Positions 1-8,339 of a DNA stretch of 64,000 nucleotides are shown piece by piece; position 1 is the stretch's first letter; each line of letters opens with the position of its first letter. This DNA is from Vulcanisaeta distributa JCM 11216 (GTDB lineage Archaea; Thermoproteota; Thermoprotei; Thermoproteales; Thermocladiaceae): assembly GCF_001315985.1 (NCBI RefSeq), contig NZ_BBBI01000003.1:62001-126000 (forward strand), read 5' to 3'. The position numbers and the translations under genes were made by a program. The notes beneath the pieces were generated by a model. That model saw nothing but the letters and a program-made list of their open reading frames with translations. It was not told where the DNA came from and did no database searches.

Positions 1-772
1 GTTTACCATGTTTCTGGCCTTCGTGGGGGGGTCTATTTGTCCCTCCTCGTCCTTTAGGTATGTGCCTACTATGAAACCGTGGGCCTCCCTGTAATCGCCT
101 ATGTTGTTTGGGTTTATGCCGCTCCCCCCCACGAGTACCTTCGTGTTTACGGCCTTGATGACCCGCCTAAGTAGTAGTGGGTCTGGTGGTTCCCCCCCTG
201 TCCTTGGGCCTGTGACCACCAGTGCGTCTGCCAGGGCTCTCTCAACGCAGTCCTTGGCCACGTCCTCGATAGTCATCCTGTGCAGTGGGCTTGCGTGCTT
301 GACGAATATGTCTGCGAGCACGGTGATCTTAGTGTTGAGTCTCGTCATTACCTCGAGGACCTCCCTGGCCACGGGCTCTATCAACCCCTCGGCACTCACT
401 ATGGCTTCGCAGTAAGCGTTTGACCTGATGAAGGATGCGCCGGTAACAGCCGCTATTGCCGCGGCTCGGGGGGGCCTGAATTCCTTAGTAGGTTGATGCC
501 GACGGGTATGTTCACCGACCTAATGACCTCCCTGCTATTATCGCCATGGATGCTATGGTCTCCGCCTCCCTAACCCTGGCTCTGAATGGGTAGTCATTGT
601 AATTTTCTAGAATTACTGCGTCAAACCCCCCCGCCTCATCGAGTGTCCTGGAATTCCTAACGGCAAAGTCGATTATTGTACTTAGGTCGAGCCCACCATA
701 CCTAATTGAGCCAGGTAATGGCGGTAAATGCACAACACCTACGAGCATTGGCCTATCGTCTCTAAACCTCAA
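1..772 (-). CDS. BtpA-family TIM-barrel protein, partial at window edge, frameshifted
   Basis: BtpA-family protein. In cyanobacteria BtpA is linked to photosystem I stability; in archaea the role is unknown and a (beta/alpha)8 fold is expected. The N-terminal part reads VGVVHLPPLPGSI and later AVILENYNDYPF, both typical of the family. The frame is lost near 525, where GCAGGGAGG should be GCAGGGGAGG to continue into VIRSVNIPVGINLL. It is lost again at the C7 run near 470, where C5 would continue into RAAAIAAVTGASFIRSN. The rest stays open to the window edge and ends in a GG-S-GINP phosphate-loop-like stretch. The gene is therefore one broken reading frame, cut at its 3' end by the window. Family call is secure; function is not. 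Confidence 0.8.
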
Positions 773-817
773 TGTTGCATCGCCTAATAACTAAACAAGG
801 GGGGGCATTAAATAGTA

Positions 818-1333
818 TTACCATTCAAGGCCTTTTATACCGACTATGCCCCTATCGAAGTAATGCTTCCTGGACTCCATGGTTGTTATTAAGTCAGCGA
901 TTTCAAGAAACTCACTGGGTGCGTTTCTACCCGTCAGCACGACATTAACCTCAGGCGGTAATGACTTAATACCATCAATCACCTCCTTAGTCGTTAAGTA
1001 CCCACTCGATACGGCGTTATTGATCTCGTCAAGGATAAGAAGGAACGGCCTAATCTCCATAGCCCTACTCAATGCCATCCTAAACACATCCCTAGGCGTT
1101 AGGTGTTGGTCAGGGTCTAGAGAGTAAACATCAACGTAATCACTCAGAAATCTTTTAATGGCTAAGTACTCACCCACGTACTCACCCCCCCTATAAATCA
1201 AGGTTTTCATTAAGTGGGCAATCACTACCTTATAGCCGTGACCAACGGCCCTAAGCACGAGACCTAGGGCTGCCGTGGTCTTTCCCTTCCCATTACCTGT
1301 GTAGAGTAGGATCAAACCCACGATGGCATTCAC
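818..1333 (-). CDS. cobO: ATP:corrinoid adenosyltransferase (CobO/BtuR type)
   Basis: 171-residue P-loop protein of the CobO/CobA/BtuR family, which transfers the 5'-deoxyadenosyl group of ATP to cob(I)alamin or cob(I)yrinic acid a,c-diamide. The Walker A is TGNGKGKTTAALG near residue 12, a Walker B-like LLILDEINNA lies near residue 100, and the family motifs LTGRNAP and ADLITTME...KHYFDRGI close the protein. Length matches the family. The YRGGE stretch sits on a G7 run and probably has one extra Gly. It stands alone, divergent from the nuo genes at 1438, with about 100 bases of shared promoter region. No other cobalamin genes are in the window. Confidence 0.85.
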   Translation of the reverse strand: MNAIVGLILLYTGNGKGKTTAALGLVLRAVGHGYKVVIAHLMKTLIYRGGEYVGEYLAIKRFLSDYVDVYSLDPDQHLTPRDVFRMALSRAMEIRPFLLILDEINNAVSSGYLTTKEVIDGIKSLPPEVNVVLTGRNAPSEFLEIADLITTMESRKHYFDRGIVGIKGLEW

Positions 1334-1404
1334 CGAAAATCACTTAATTTGCATTACCGTATTGGTGTCGCTCAATAAACACTTGTAGAATATCGATTGG
1401 TTAT

Positions 1405-1413
1405 GCTTAAAAA
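1405..1413 (+). promoter_or_regulatory. TATA box of nuoJKN
   Basis: GCTTAAAAAT lies about 28 bases before the nuoJ start, the usual archaeal spacing for a transcript that begins at or next to the start codon. No Shine-Dalgarno sequence is seen, so leaderless translation is inferred. Confidence 0.5.
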
Positions 1414-1437
1414 TAGCGAGGTAGTGGGTTCCTTGAT

Positions 1438-1929
1438 ATGATTAGTACGTATTTAGAGGGTGCATTAATAACGCTTGGCGTTTTCGCCGTATTATCGGCA
1501 ATAGGAATTATCATAACTAAGGACAACCTGTACGCGGCAATATACCTAGCCATAACGACTGGGTTGGTTGGTGCGGTGTATGGCCTTTTCGGTATAGCCT
1601 ATGGCTTCGTATTAATATACCTAATATTCGTTGGCGCCACAATAACAATTACAATAGTCCTGGCTGCTACGTACAGGAAAATCGAGATTAAGGGTGGCGT
1701 GGGTAAGTCATGGATAGTGCCAATGATACTGTTCATAATCGCTATAGTGGTTGCCTCGGTATCCACGAAATACAATGTGGCGCCAGTCACGGGCCAGTCA
1801 TTAACGGGTTTCACGTCAGCATCGGACGGCCTATTACTAATTGCATTATTGGCGTCACTCCTAATGACGATAATGATTGGATTAATAATGTATTACCTGG
1901 AGGTGAGTGGGGGGGTATGGAGGTCGTGA
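1438..1929 (+). CDS. nuoJ: NADH dehydrogenase-like subunit J (complex I membrane subunit)
   Basis: 163-residue integral membrane protein with about five hydrophobic segments, matching NuoJ/Nqo10, part of the proton-pumping membrane arm of complex I-like oxidoreductases. The stretch VYGLFGIAYGFVLIYLIFVG is the typical third-helix region with the pi-bulge Gly/Tyr pattern. The stop overlaps the start of nuoK, so translation is probably coupled. The GG near the C-terminus comes from a G7 run. Gene order J-K-N continues downstream, which supports the call. Confidence 0.85.
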   Translation: MISTYLEGALITLGVFAVLSAIGIIITKDNLYAAIYLAITTGLVGAVYGLFGIAYGFVLIYLIFVGATITITIVLAATYRKIEIKGGVGKSWIVPMILFIIAIVVASVSTKYNVAPVTGQSLTGFTSASDGLLLIALLASLLMTIMIGLIMYYLEVSGGVWRS

Positions 1930-2248
1930 ATGCGGCCATACTGTACGGGTTCGCATCCATAATACTGATGATAGGCTACTACAGCGCATTGAGGCTAATG
2001 ACCTGATTAGGGTTTTGATATCCCTTGAGCTCATGTTCAATGCAATATTCCTAACCTTAATACCATTATTCGCTGTAAGCCCTGTCATTGCCTTTGGAAT
2101 ACTTATTGTCGTTATTCTCTCATCATCCACGGAATTCATGACGTTAATAATAGCGATAATGGCAATGGATAGAATCAGGAGGTCGGTAAGGGTTGAGGAG
2201 ATTAAGGCTGGTGGTGAGCAGTATGTCGAGACAAAGAGTAATACCTAA
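1917..2248 (+). CDS. nuoK: NADH dehydrogenase-like subunit K, frameshifted
   Basis: NuoK/Nqo11, a small three-helix subunit of the complex I membrane arm. The first part starts MEVVNAAILYGFASIIL; the second part carries the family core NDLIRVLISLELMFNA with the conserved Glu of helix 2, then SSSTEFMTLIIAIM with a second acidic residue. The two halves lie in different frames, joined by a one-base shift near 2000 (TTGAGGCTAATGACC). About 110 residues, normal for NuoK. The ATG at 1917 overlaps the end of nuoJ. The break is probably a sequence error because both halves are fully conserved. Confidence 0.8.
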
Positions 2249-2269
2249 ATTTAGTACCTGGGGTGGTGC

Positions 2270-3564
2270 ATGATGACTATTCCCTACATATACATCCTCC
2301 TCGCCTCAACAGTAATAAACACGGTTGGCACAGCGCCTCTGCTCCTAAGTGAGGGTGCCAGGAGGTATTCCTGGATAGTGCCATTAATATCAATGCTAAT
2401 TCTCCTCATGACCCCCAGATATTCATCTCCTGGTCTACGTGGCTTTCCTCGTGGTTATTGGCATACTTGGATTAATCACGTTAATGAGAGTAAAATCATC
2501 CATAAGAGGCGTTGACTACATGCTCATTTCAATAATGATAATAGCCACGGTATTGGCCCTATACACAAGCAACCTAGCCCTAACACTACTGTCGTTGATG
2601 CTAGTCTCAGCGCCAACATACCTACTGATCCTAATGGGTGACCCAAGCATTAGCATTGAGGTTGGTGTTAAGTACGTGGTCAACATGATAATAGCCACGG
2701 TACTCTTCTTCGTGGGCGCAATAATAATTAGTTCAGGCCCGTCATTAATAACGTACATAATAGGCTTCTCCCTATTACTCCTCGGCCTATCCCTAGAGGT
2801 TGGCGCGGCTCCAATGCATGAGTGGGTGCCCGACGTGTTCACGGCAGGCAACCCAATACCCGTCGCAATAATAGCCTCAATAGCCAAGATAGCCCCCCCA
2901 TTCATTGTTGCCGTGAAGATAACGCTGACCACGATGAGCCTCTATGGGGTATCACCGTACTACCTAGCCTACATAGCCGGCGCCTTCGCAACAATATCGA
3001 TGTTCCTAGGCAACATAGGCGCATTAACAAGTAGGGAGAGTCCGAGAGTCCTCGCCTACTCCTCAATAGCAACATGGGCTATGTAATGGCTGCCTTCGCG
3101 GCAGCAATAATGGGCGCCCAGGAGATGGGGGGGGCAACCCTTGATTTTGCATTTATTGGCTTGTTACTGCAATTGTTCATGAATGCTGTTGGTAAAATGG
3201 GCTTCTTTAACACCGTATTCTCAAAGGGCAACAATGCAGTGAGTACCTGGTTGATATCCCTGGCCTTCATAGGAACGCCACCACTCCTGGGCTTCTGGTC
3301 GAAGCTATACATAATATTGGCGCTGGTTTATGGTAACCTTACCTGGCTAGCGGTTCTCCTTGTCATTAACTCCGTAATCTCAGTGCCTATTACGTGAGGC
3401 TCGCCAGGGAGTTGGGGGGGACTGGTTGGAAGGGTGGGTTGGCCGAGGGCTTGATCATCGTGTTTACAATACTTACGTTATCAACAATAATACCACCCTA
3501 CTGGTTAGTGGTTCCGCTAATTAAAATGAAACTGATCAATTACCTAATACTTAGCCTGAAATGA
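2270..3564 (+). CDS. nuoN: NADH dehydrogenase-like antiporter subunit N, several frameshifts
   Basis: About 430 residues and a dozen hydrophobic segments, of the NuoN/M/L antiporter-like family that forms proton channels in complex I. Conserved parts include MHEWVPDVFTAGNPIPV (family HxWxPDxxxxxPxPV), LAYSSIA-NMGYVMAA and TPPLLGFWSKLYI. Position after J and K and the length favour NuoN. The frame breaks near 2414 (C5 where C4 fits), near 3075 (GCAACATGG where one more A fits), and near 3385 before YYVRLARELG. Extra Pro and Gly residues at C7 (2893) and G8 (3127) runs are probably artefacts. Either of two adjacent ATGs at 2270 and 2273 may be the start. Confidence 0.75.
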
Positions 3565-3597
3565 TATTGCTTAAAATTATCGATTATTTTTAAAACG

Positions 3598-4172
3598 TTG
3601 ATGAGCATCATAAGGGGTGTTTATGAGGGTTTAACGGCCGTCATATACGGCTTAGTACTTGACGTAATACTAAAGGCATTACTTCTTATGGGGGGGTTCA
3701 CGGACTTGGTTAATGATGCGCTTCAGTTGATTGTGGCAACCCTTTGGATTGGTATTGAGATGTTTGGTTGGAATGGAGTCTGCATAGTTAATAGAGGCGT
3801 ATGTAGGTTATCAACGATTTACAGGTACCTAATGTTCATCGCAGTGCCATTACTGGCATTTTCCTACCTACTCTATATGTATGGTAGCGATACCGCGGCT
3901 GCCGTGTTATTCCTAGTAACCGTGAGTACAGTGTTGGGTCTATCGGTGGCCAGCTACATTGGTGCTACATGGTTGTTAATCAATTTAGGAGTAACGTCGG
4001 TAAGGCTGGTGTACTGGTATCAATAATTGCAGTTATAATGTGGTTAACGCTGATACCTGGCGCCATGGAGACCGGCACGGCAATAAACGCCCTGGGCAAC
4101 ACATTAATACTAATAGCCCTACTGCAGGTTAGGAGGAAGTACACGCCAATGGCTAAATTCCGCCGTAAGTGA
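3598..4172 (+). CDS. Unknown multi-pass membrane protein, frameshifted
   Basis: Not recognised. A mostly hydrophobic protein of about 190 residues, with membrane segments near residues 12-30, 40-55, 75-95, 98-120 and a last one after the break (VLVSIIAVIMWLTLIPGAM). The ATG frame stops at 4026, while an overlapping frame to 4172 continues with a membrane helix and a basic tail, so a single-base shift near 3985-4005 probably splits one gene. It follows nuoN by about 30 bases on the same strand and could be co-transcribed, but nothing ties it to complex I. It meets the convergent DsbA-like gene end to end. Confidence 0.5.
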
Positions 4173-4175
4173 GTT

Positions 4176-4735
4176 TTAATAGATATAGAAGTCCTCAATT
4201 ATCTTCGCCAATTTCATAATACCTGGGTAACCAAATATCCCCTGCCCAATATTCCTACTCAAATTGCCAACTATCATCGTTGGTGTACCCGGGGGGGCAC
4301 CCAACTCCTTCGCCACGGACTTAGCTCCATAACCCTCTGAAGCTCCTCATTTACGCAATCGCCACCAGCCTCCGCAACGGCCTCCTCACCCTTCAACTTA
4401 CCGCTCAGGTAAGCCTCGTAATGCCTCTTTAGGACCTCCAGGAAGACCATTGGGTCCCTCCTATAGATACACCTGAAGGTCGCGTGGAGCTTCTCAACAC
4501 CCCTGTGCACCGGGTAATCAACGAAGTAGAGCGATGCCTTACCACTCCTGTACAACTCAACTAGGTAATCACCGGCCTCATCCTCGAGCAGGGCACAGCC
4601 TGGGCAGTACAGGTCATAAAAAATAACAACGAGCAACCTGGGATTTTGAGCCCTAAACCCAAGCCCAACCCTGTCAACCCTCTCCAAAACACCCCCCCTA
4701 ACATCCCTAATCAACCACTCATCAGTCATCAACAC
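4176..4735 (-). CDS. DsbA-like thioredoxin-fold protein, frameshifted
   Basis: Thioredoxin-fold oxidoreductase. The N-terminal half has FYDLYCPGCALLEDE with a CPGC redox motif near residue 45, then an alpha-helical insertion. The open frame ends at 4274, but after a one-base shift near 4322 another frame gives VAKELGAP(P)GTPTMIVG, the cis-Pro loop of DsbA-like proteins, then GYPGIMKLAKIIEDF to a stop at 4176. The extra Pro at a C7 run is probably an artefact. There is no clear signal peptide, so it may act in the cytosol, as many archaeal disulfide enzymes do. Substrate unknown. Confidence 0.7.
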
Positions 4736-4820
4736 GATTTAACACGGCAACCCTTAAAAACATTAATTGCTAATTCAGTGATCAATGGCCGTGGCATTAC
4801 TATTTGAGGGACTGAACATG

Positions 4821-4864
4821 TTGGGCAGGCAGAGTGGAGGTAAGAATAATCTCACCTCCACTCT
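4821..4864 (+). repeat. Left 44-bp inverted repeat (with internal palindrome)
   Basis: These 44 bases are the exact reverse complement of 5341-5384. The repeat has its own palindrome: AGAGTGGAGGT at 4831-4841 and ACCTCCACTCT at 4854-4864, separated by 12 A/T-rich bases. It begins TTGGGCAGGC on the outer side. The pair encloses the AbrB-like gene. No target-site duplication is evident outside the repeats. It could be a terminal repeat of a small element or a pair of operator sites. Confidence 0.9.
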
Positions 4865-4888
4865 GCATATCCAAGTCTCGGCCTCTGC

Positions 4889-5320
4889 ATGATGGTCAGG
4901 GATTTAAGGCGGCTTTCCTGGCTATACTGTATGACTGTGCTTGATATTGGTTTTGGTAATGCTGTTTGGGTTAGGGCTAGGGTTAGGATTTATGAGAGTA
5001 GTAGGAGGGTTGGTGATAGGGAGTATAAGGTGATTAATGCGTACATACCGTTGCCGACCACCGTTAAGTACTTTGGCTTCAGGAATGGGGCGCCAGTGAG
5101 GATTTGGTTGTTTAAGGACAATAGGTACATGGCCTATGAGGGAAACATAAGGAGGATACACAAGTCGCAGTACGGTGCGAGCCTACCAACCACCGTAATA
5201 GAGAACCTAGGCTTGAATAATAAGGACGAGGTTGAGGCATTGATATACCTGGAGCTGAGTGAGAGGGAGGGTGGTGAGGAGATTAAGGAATTGAGTGAGG
5301 GCGAGCAGGATGTTGAGTAA
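4889..5320 (+). CDS. Two-domain AbrB/SpoVT-like protein inside inverted repeats
   Basis: 143 residues, probably DNA-binding. Two similar segments resemble the AbrB/SpoVT swapped-hairpin fold: VINAYIPLPTTVKYFGF...VRIWLF near residues 50-75 and YGASLPTTVIENLGLNNKDEV near residues 94-115. Both share the LPTTV core, in the place where AbrB proteins have LPkxv followed by a Gly-rich turn. The C-terminal tail is acidic. The gene fills the space between two perfect 44-bp inverted repeats, so it may bind those palindromes and regulate itself, or be cargo of a small mobile element. A second ATG at 4931 is a possible start. Fold call is moderate; role is inference. Confidence 0.6.
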   Translation: MMVRDLRRLSWLYCMTVLDIGFGNAVWVRARVRIYESSRRVGDREYKVINAYIPLPTTVKYFGFRNGAPVRIWLFKDNRYMAYEGNIRRIHKSQYGASLPTTVIENLGLNNKDEVEALIYLELSEREGGEEIKELSEGEQDVE

Positions 5321-5340
5321 TTGAACATTTTTGGACCTGA

Positions 5341-5384
5341 AGAGTGGAGGTGAGATTATTCTTACCTCCACTCTGCCTGCCCAA
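5341..5384 (-). repeat. Right 44-bp inverted repeat
   Basis: Exact reverse complement of 4821-4864, including the inner palindrome (AGAGTGGAGGT at 5341-5351 and ACCTCCACTCT at 5364-5374) and the outer GCCTGCCCAA end. It lies 20 bases after the stop of the AbrB-like gene. Perfect identity over 44 bases implies a recent origin, conversion, or selection on a binding site. Confidence 0.9.
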
Positions 5385-5456
5385 ACTTTAACACACCAAT
5401 AATAAATAGATGCTTCACCAATACTTTCACTGATGTTTCTATTCTTTATTAGAGTA

Positions 5457-5466
5457 AAATTTATAA
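5457..5466 (+). promoter_or_regulatory. TATA box for the gene starting at 5493
   Basis: AATTTATAAA lies about 30 bases before the ATG at 5493. It decides the start: the longer open frame from 5433 would place this box inside the coding region. Confidence 0.55.
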
Positions 5467-5492
5467 ACCCCCCCTGGGTTATTTTAACCCTG

Positions 5493-6026
5493 ATGTACAT
5501 AGTCACTGGCTATACACGCGGTAAGTCCTCGAGGAGCTTTGAGGGTAGATATAAGGGTGTTGATGATGTTAAGGATGTCCATGAGACCCTAGTCATTAAG
5601 TTGAGGAGGGATTTGCAGTACTTCGTGGTTACGAATGATGATAGTGACCTTGTTCTTTGGACCTTTGATATACCTGGTTATGAGACCCACATATACTCAA
5701 TGATTAAGGAAACAGCAACACTAATGCTATGCCCAAGGATTGACAACTCCACATACCTACTACCCGACGCGTCAATGCTGGGCGACCTAGCAAGTGCCCT
5801 ATCACGCCATGAGTATAGGGACATGGTGTACTTCGTGAAGCCACTAAATAGGGAATTCGTGATCAAGGCTTTGAGGGCTACCTACGACTCGGCAATGGCC
5901 ATAATCATGAAAATACTGATGAGCACGAGCAGGGCAAGGGGGGGCATCACACTGAGGGTTCTCATGGATAAGGTCGACTACGTCGAAAAATCAATAAGTA
6001 GGGCATTGGGGCATGTGGAGGGATAA
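5493..6026 (+). CDS. Unknown protein, about 177 residues
   Basis: Not recognised. The protein is mixed alpha/beta with no membrane segments once the start is placed at 5493 after the TATA box. Notable parts are VIKLRRDLQYFVVTNDDSDLVLWT and a basic helical C-terminal third ending in KVDYVEKSISRALGHVEG. It lies just outside the right inverted repeat, in the accessory stretch before tRNA-Thr. An RGG at the G7 run near 5940 probably has one extra Gly. It overlaps a 32-codon frame at 6013 on the same strand. Confidence 0.45.
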   Translation: MYIVTGYTRGKSSRSFEGRYKGVDDVKDVHETLVIKLRRDLQYFVVTNDDSDLVLWTFDIPGYETHIYSMIKETATLMLCPRIDNSTYLLPDASMLGDLASALSRHEYRDMVYFVKPLNREFVIKALRATYDSAMAIIMKILMSTSRARGGITLRVLMDKVDYVEKSISRALGHVEG

Positions 6027-6111
6027 GGGTTATGACATAGACTCCTCGGGTATTGAAAGTGCAATAGGCAGTGTTAGGGAGGTGCTTAGGAGGAGGGTTG
6101 GTAAAAACTAA
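6013..6111 (+). CDS. Possible small ORF (32 codons), perhaps a gene fragment
   Basis: An ATG-started frame overlaps the end of the previous gene by 14 bases and stops at 6111. It contains GYDIDSSGIESAIGSVREVL, which resembles GYGIDRQVIRAVIEELRIRY in the open stretch just upstream of the SWIM gene. The two may be duplicated or displaced parts of one N-terminal region. Too short to call with confidence. Confidence 0.2.
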   Translation: MWRDKGYDIDSSGIESAIGSVREVLRRRVGKN

Positions 6112-6276
6112 CCGATAAGGTCATTAGTTAATTACTCAGAATAAGGCAGTGGGTATGGAATAGATAGGCAGGTTATCAGGGCAGTAATCGAGGAGTTAAG
6201 GATTAGGTACCCGGGCAAGTCAAGGTCCTGGGTAAGGAGGTCACTCAGAAGATTCCTGAGCAATAGCGTTAGGGCC

Positions 6277-6753
6277 TTGGGTGGTGATACGTGGGTTGTC
6301 AGGGGGGGTGAGCCATCAATGGGTGACAAGCTGCCTCAGTACATGGTTAGGTTCGTGAACGGCAGATACACCTGCGATTGTCAGGTAAGTGCCTGGGGCG
6401 AGAGCAGGGGGTTGTGCACCCACATTGGTGCGGTTATCATAAGTCAATTGTATAGTGAGTTCATGAAAACCGTGTACGCGGCGATAGTGAGTGCTGAGTG
6501 TCTCGATAATGAGTTATTAATACCTGGTAATAGTGAGGCCGTGGTGAATAAGGTCGTCCAGGGCGGCACAACCATATACGTAATAAGGACTAGGCGGGAA
6601 ACCACCGTAAAGGCCCTACTCGCCTGTAATGATGAGGTTAGGGAATTATTAATAGAGACAAAGCCCACGAAAAACTGGGAGGTCATGAGAATACTGAGGG
6701 GGGTAAAACCACGTGATTCACAACGGAACTCTTATTGGGTAAGACCACAATGA
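6277..6753 (+). CDS. SWIM zinc-finger protein, N-terminus uncertain
   Basis: The segment YMVRFVNGRYTCDCQVSAWG followed by GLCTHIGAVI is a SWIM zinc finger (CxC ... CxH), a domain that binds DNA or protein and is found in archaeal ATPase partners and MuDR-like transposases. The rest, about 100 residues, is not recognised. A TTG at 6277 starts the listed frame, but the same frame is open back to 6145 and encodes plausible protein without a start codon, so the true start may be upstream and lost to an indel. The frame stays intact across a G7 run at 6302 and a G6 run near 6698. Confidence 0.6.
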   Translation: MGGDTWVVRGGEPSMGDKLPQYMVRFVNGRYTCDCQVSAWGESRGLCTHIGAVIISQLYSEFMKTVYAAIVSAECLDNELLIPGNSEAVVNKVVQGGTTIYVIRTRRETTVKALLACNDEVRELLIETKPTKNWEVMRILRGVKPRDSQRNSYWVRPQ

Positions 6754-6900
6754 GTTAATGATGCAATCACGGGCATCATAAATAAACTTCATGATTACAT
6801 AAGAGACCTAGGGTTGGTTACGTAGTGACCTCAGGTAATCATCAGGAGCGATTGATTCAATGATGATTTCACGGCATTCCTATTGTTTACGGTTTAGGTG

Positions 6901-7324
6901 ATGGTTAGGCTCTACATGGGTGTGTTGAAGCGTGGGTTGTGGGGGGGTGGAACTATTAAGAGACTCGAGGGCTTGGGATTCAGGGGGGGAGAGTTATGGA
7001 AAGTATGAAACCGCGTACGTGATTAAGTCCTCGAAGGCCGTTGACTCCATCAAGCAAATGCTTAGTGACTCCTCGATCAAGGCTTTAATTGAGGACTTGA
7101 GCACCTTGCCCGACGCCGAGAAGCTCAAGAACTTAGTGACACTGGCTAATGTGAACGTTAGGTCCCTGGGTAGGTCATCGATTGAGGTTGTTGGTATTAA
7201 AATGAGCGTCCACGTGAATAATAATGGCCGTATTAAGCTTAGGACTAAATGCAGGAGACTCGAGGATGCAACCCCAACTAAAGCCCACGGATCCAATAAA
7301 ACAAAAACTAAACCTCTCCAATAA
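6901..7324 (+). CDS. Unknown protein, probably frameshifted near its N-terminus
   Basis: Not recognised. An ATG at 6901 opens MVRLYMGVLKRGLWGG, and the frame would end at about 7008. A G7 run at 6983-6989 lies where the reading shifts into SYGKYETAYVIKSSKAVDSI, which is open to 7324 and holds a helical region (IKQMLSDSSIKALIEDLSTL...LKNLVTLANV). The joined protein is about 140 residues and rich in Lys and Ser near its end. It stops 3 bases before the 3' end of the convergent tRNA-Thr gene. Confidence 0.4.
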
Positions 7325-7327
7325 GTA

Positions 7328-7475
7328 TGGAGCCCCCCCGGCCGGGATTTGAACCTTGTCCCAACCCAGCCCCCCCAGCCAAACCGGGGCTGGGCTGACG
7401 GGACCTCCCGCTTACGAGGCTTGCACGGGGGCTTTCGCCCCCCCAGGGCGCTCCGACCGGGCTGAGCTACCGGGC
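7328..7475 (-). tRNA. tRNA-Thr (CGT) with two introns; acceptor stem damaged
   Basis: The exons fold as tRNA-Thr: D stem GCTC/GAGC, anticodon arm CCC-GC / loop CTCGTAA / GCGGG with anticodon CGT, T arm CCG-GG / TTCAAAT / CCCGG, discriminator T and an encoded CCA at 7328-7330. Intron 1 (7421-7445, 25 bases) sits at position 29/30; intron 2 (7356-7398, 43 bases) sits in the T stem at 51/52. Introns at such places are typical of Thermoproteales. The acceptor stem does not pair as given: the 5' side has CCC and the 3' side a G7 run, whereas 4 and 4 would pair perfectly. A TATA-like CTTAAAA lies near 7500-7508. Intron 1 has its own G-run hairpin (GGGGGC-GAAA-GCCCCC). Confidence 0.85.
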
Positions 7476-7613
7476 TGAGCAATTGCTGCGCCGCATGAGT
7501 TTTAAGCTTTTCGTGACTTATCCCTTATCGATTAATTGCAGTGGTTAAATCGTTCGTTCATGAAATTGTTGATCTTAGTAATTAATGCAGGTACCTTATT
7601 TAGTCCAAAGGGT

Positions 7614-8281
7614 TTAAAGGCCTTGGCTCGCCATTATATCCTCAACGGCTTGGTTGAATAAGTAGCCTATTTCGTGAATCTTTACGGTATCCTCATGCCT
7701 AGGCCTTGTTACTGTGGCTATGTAAACACCGTAATCCGAGTGATTGCCCTCCTCAGGTCCCTGTGGATTGCCGTATGGCGAGAACAGTATCATGTGTGTT
7801 ATGTCGTTTCTCAGGATTAAATTCCTCAATGCCCTATCGAGCTGGTTATAGATTTCGCACTTCATTTGTGGCTTTAGATGTAGGAATCTATCGAGTGCGT
7901 TGATTGATGCTATTACGGGTTTTGTTTGGGCCTCGGCTATTACTGAGCTTATCACATTGTTTATCTCCGTTGTTGGATCCACCTCCTGGTTCATCTTAAT
8001 GCTGTATTTGCCATATGTTGGGTCGGTGATTGGTATGTTTATTAGTGATGCCCTGGTTAACTTAACAAGTGGTGCCTGCGTTGGGTCTATACTCGGCACT
8101 TCCTTCACTGGCTCCATCATTAGTACGGACCACCATGACTTGTCAGGATATTGCGGCTTTCTATTCTCCGTGACGCCCCCCTCTCTATTGAGTTCATTAA
8201 TGACAGTAGGAGGTTGGTCTCGCACTCCATGAACCCCCCCTGATACTCAAGCCCAGGTATTCCCAGTAGTATTGGTTGCAT
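7614..8281 (-). CDS. Unknown cytosolic protein, frameshifted near the N-terminus
   Basis: Not recognised. The ATG at 8281 opens MQPILLGIPGLEYQGGFMECETNLLL; at a G6 run near 8177-8182 (G4 fits) reading moves into GVTENRKPQYPDKSWWSVLM and continues to 7614, giving about 222 residues. The C-terminal half has alternating helices and strands with RNDITHMILFSPYGNPQGPEEG and HSDYGVYIATVTRPR, like a RecA-fold or phosphotransferase core, but no P-loop is present. Stands alone upstream of tRNA-Thr and downstream of truD. Confidence 0.5.
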
Positions 8282-8339
8282 CTAGTTACGTCATTACTTT
8301 GCCTTTAATATCATTTCTTAGTCATAAATATGACTAAGA

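Noticed and set aside
4821-5384. CRISPR or terminator interpretation of the inverted repeats
   Set aside because: There are only two copies in opposite orientation around a gene, with no spacers, and perfect 44-bp identity is too long for paired terminators.
6994-7482. Minus-strand open frame of about 160 codons across the tRNA-Thr gene
   Set aside because: It runs through the tRNA and the opposite-strand gene and has no protein-like motifs; it is a shadow.
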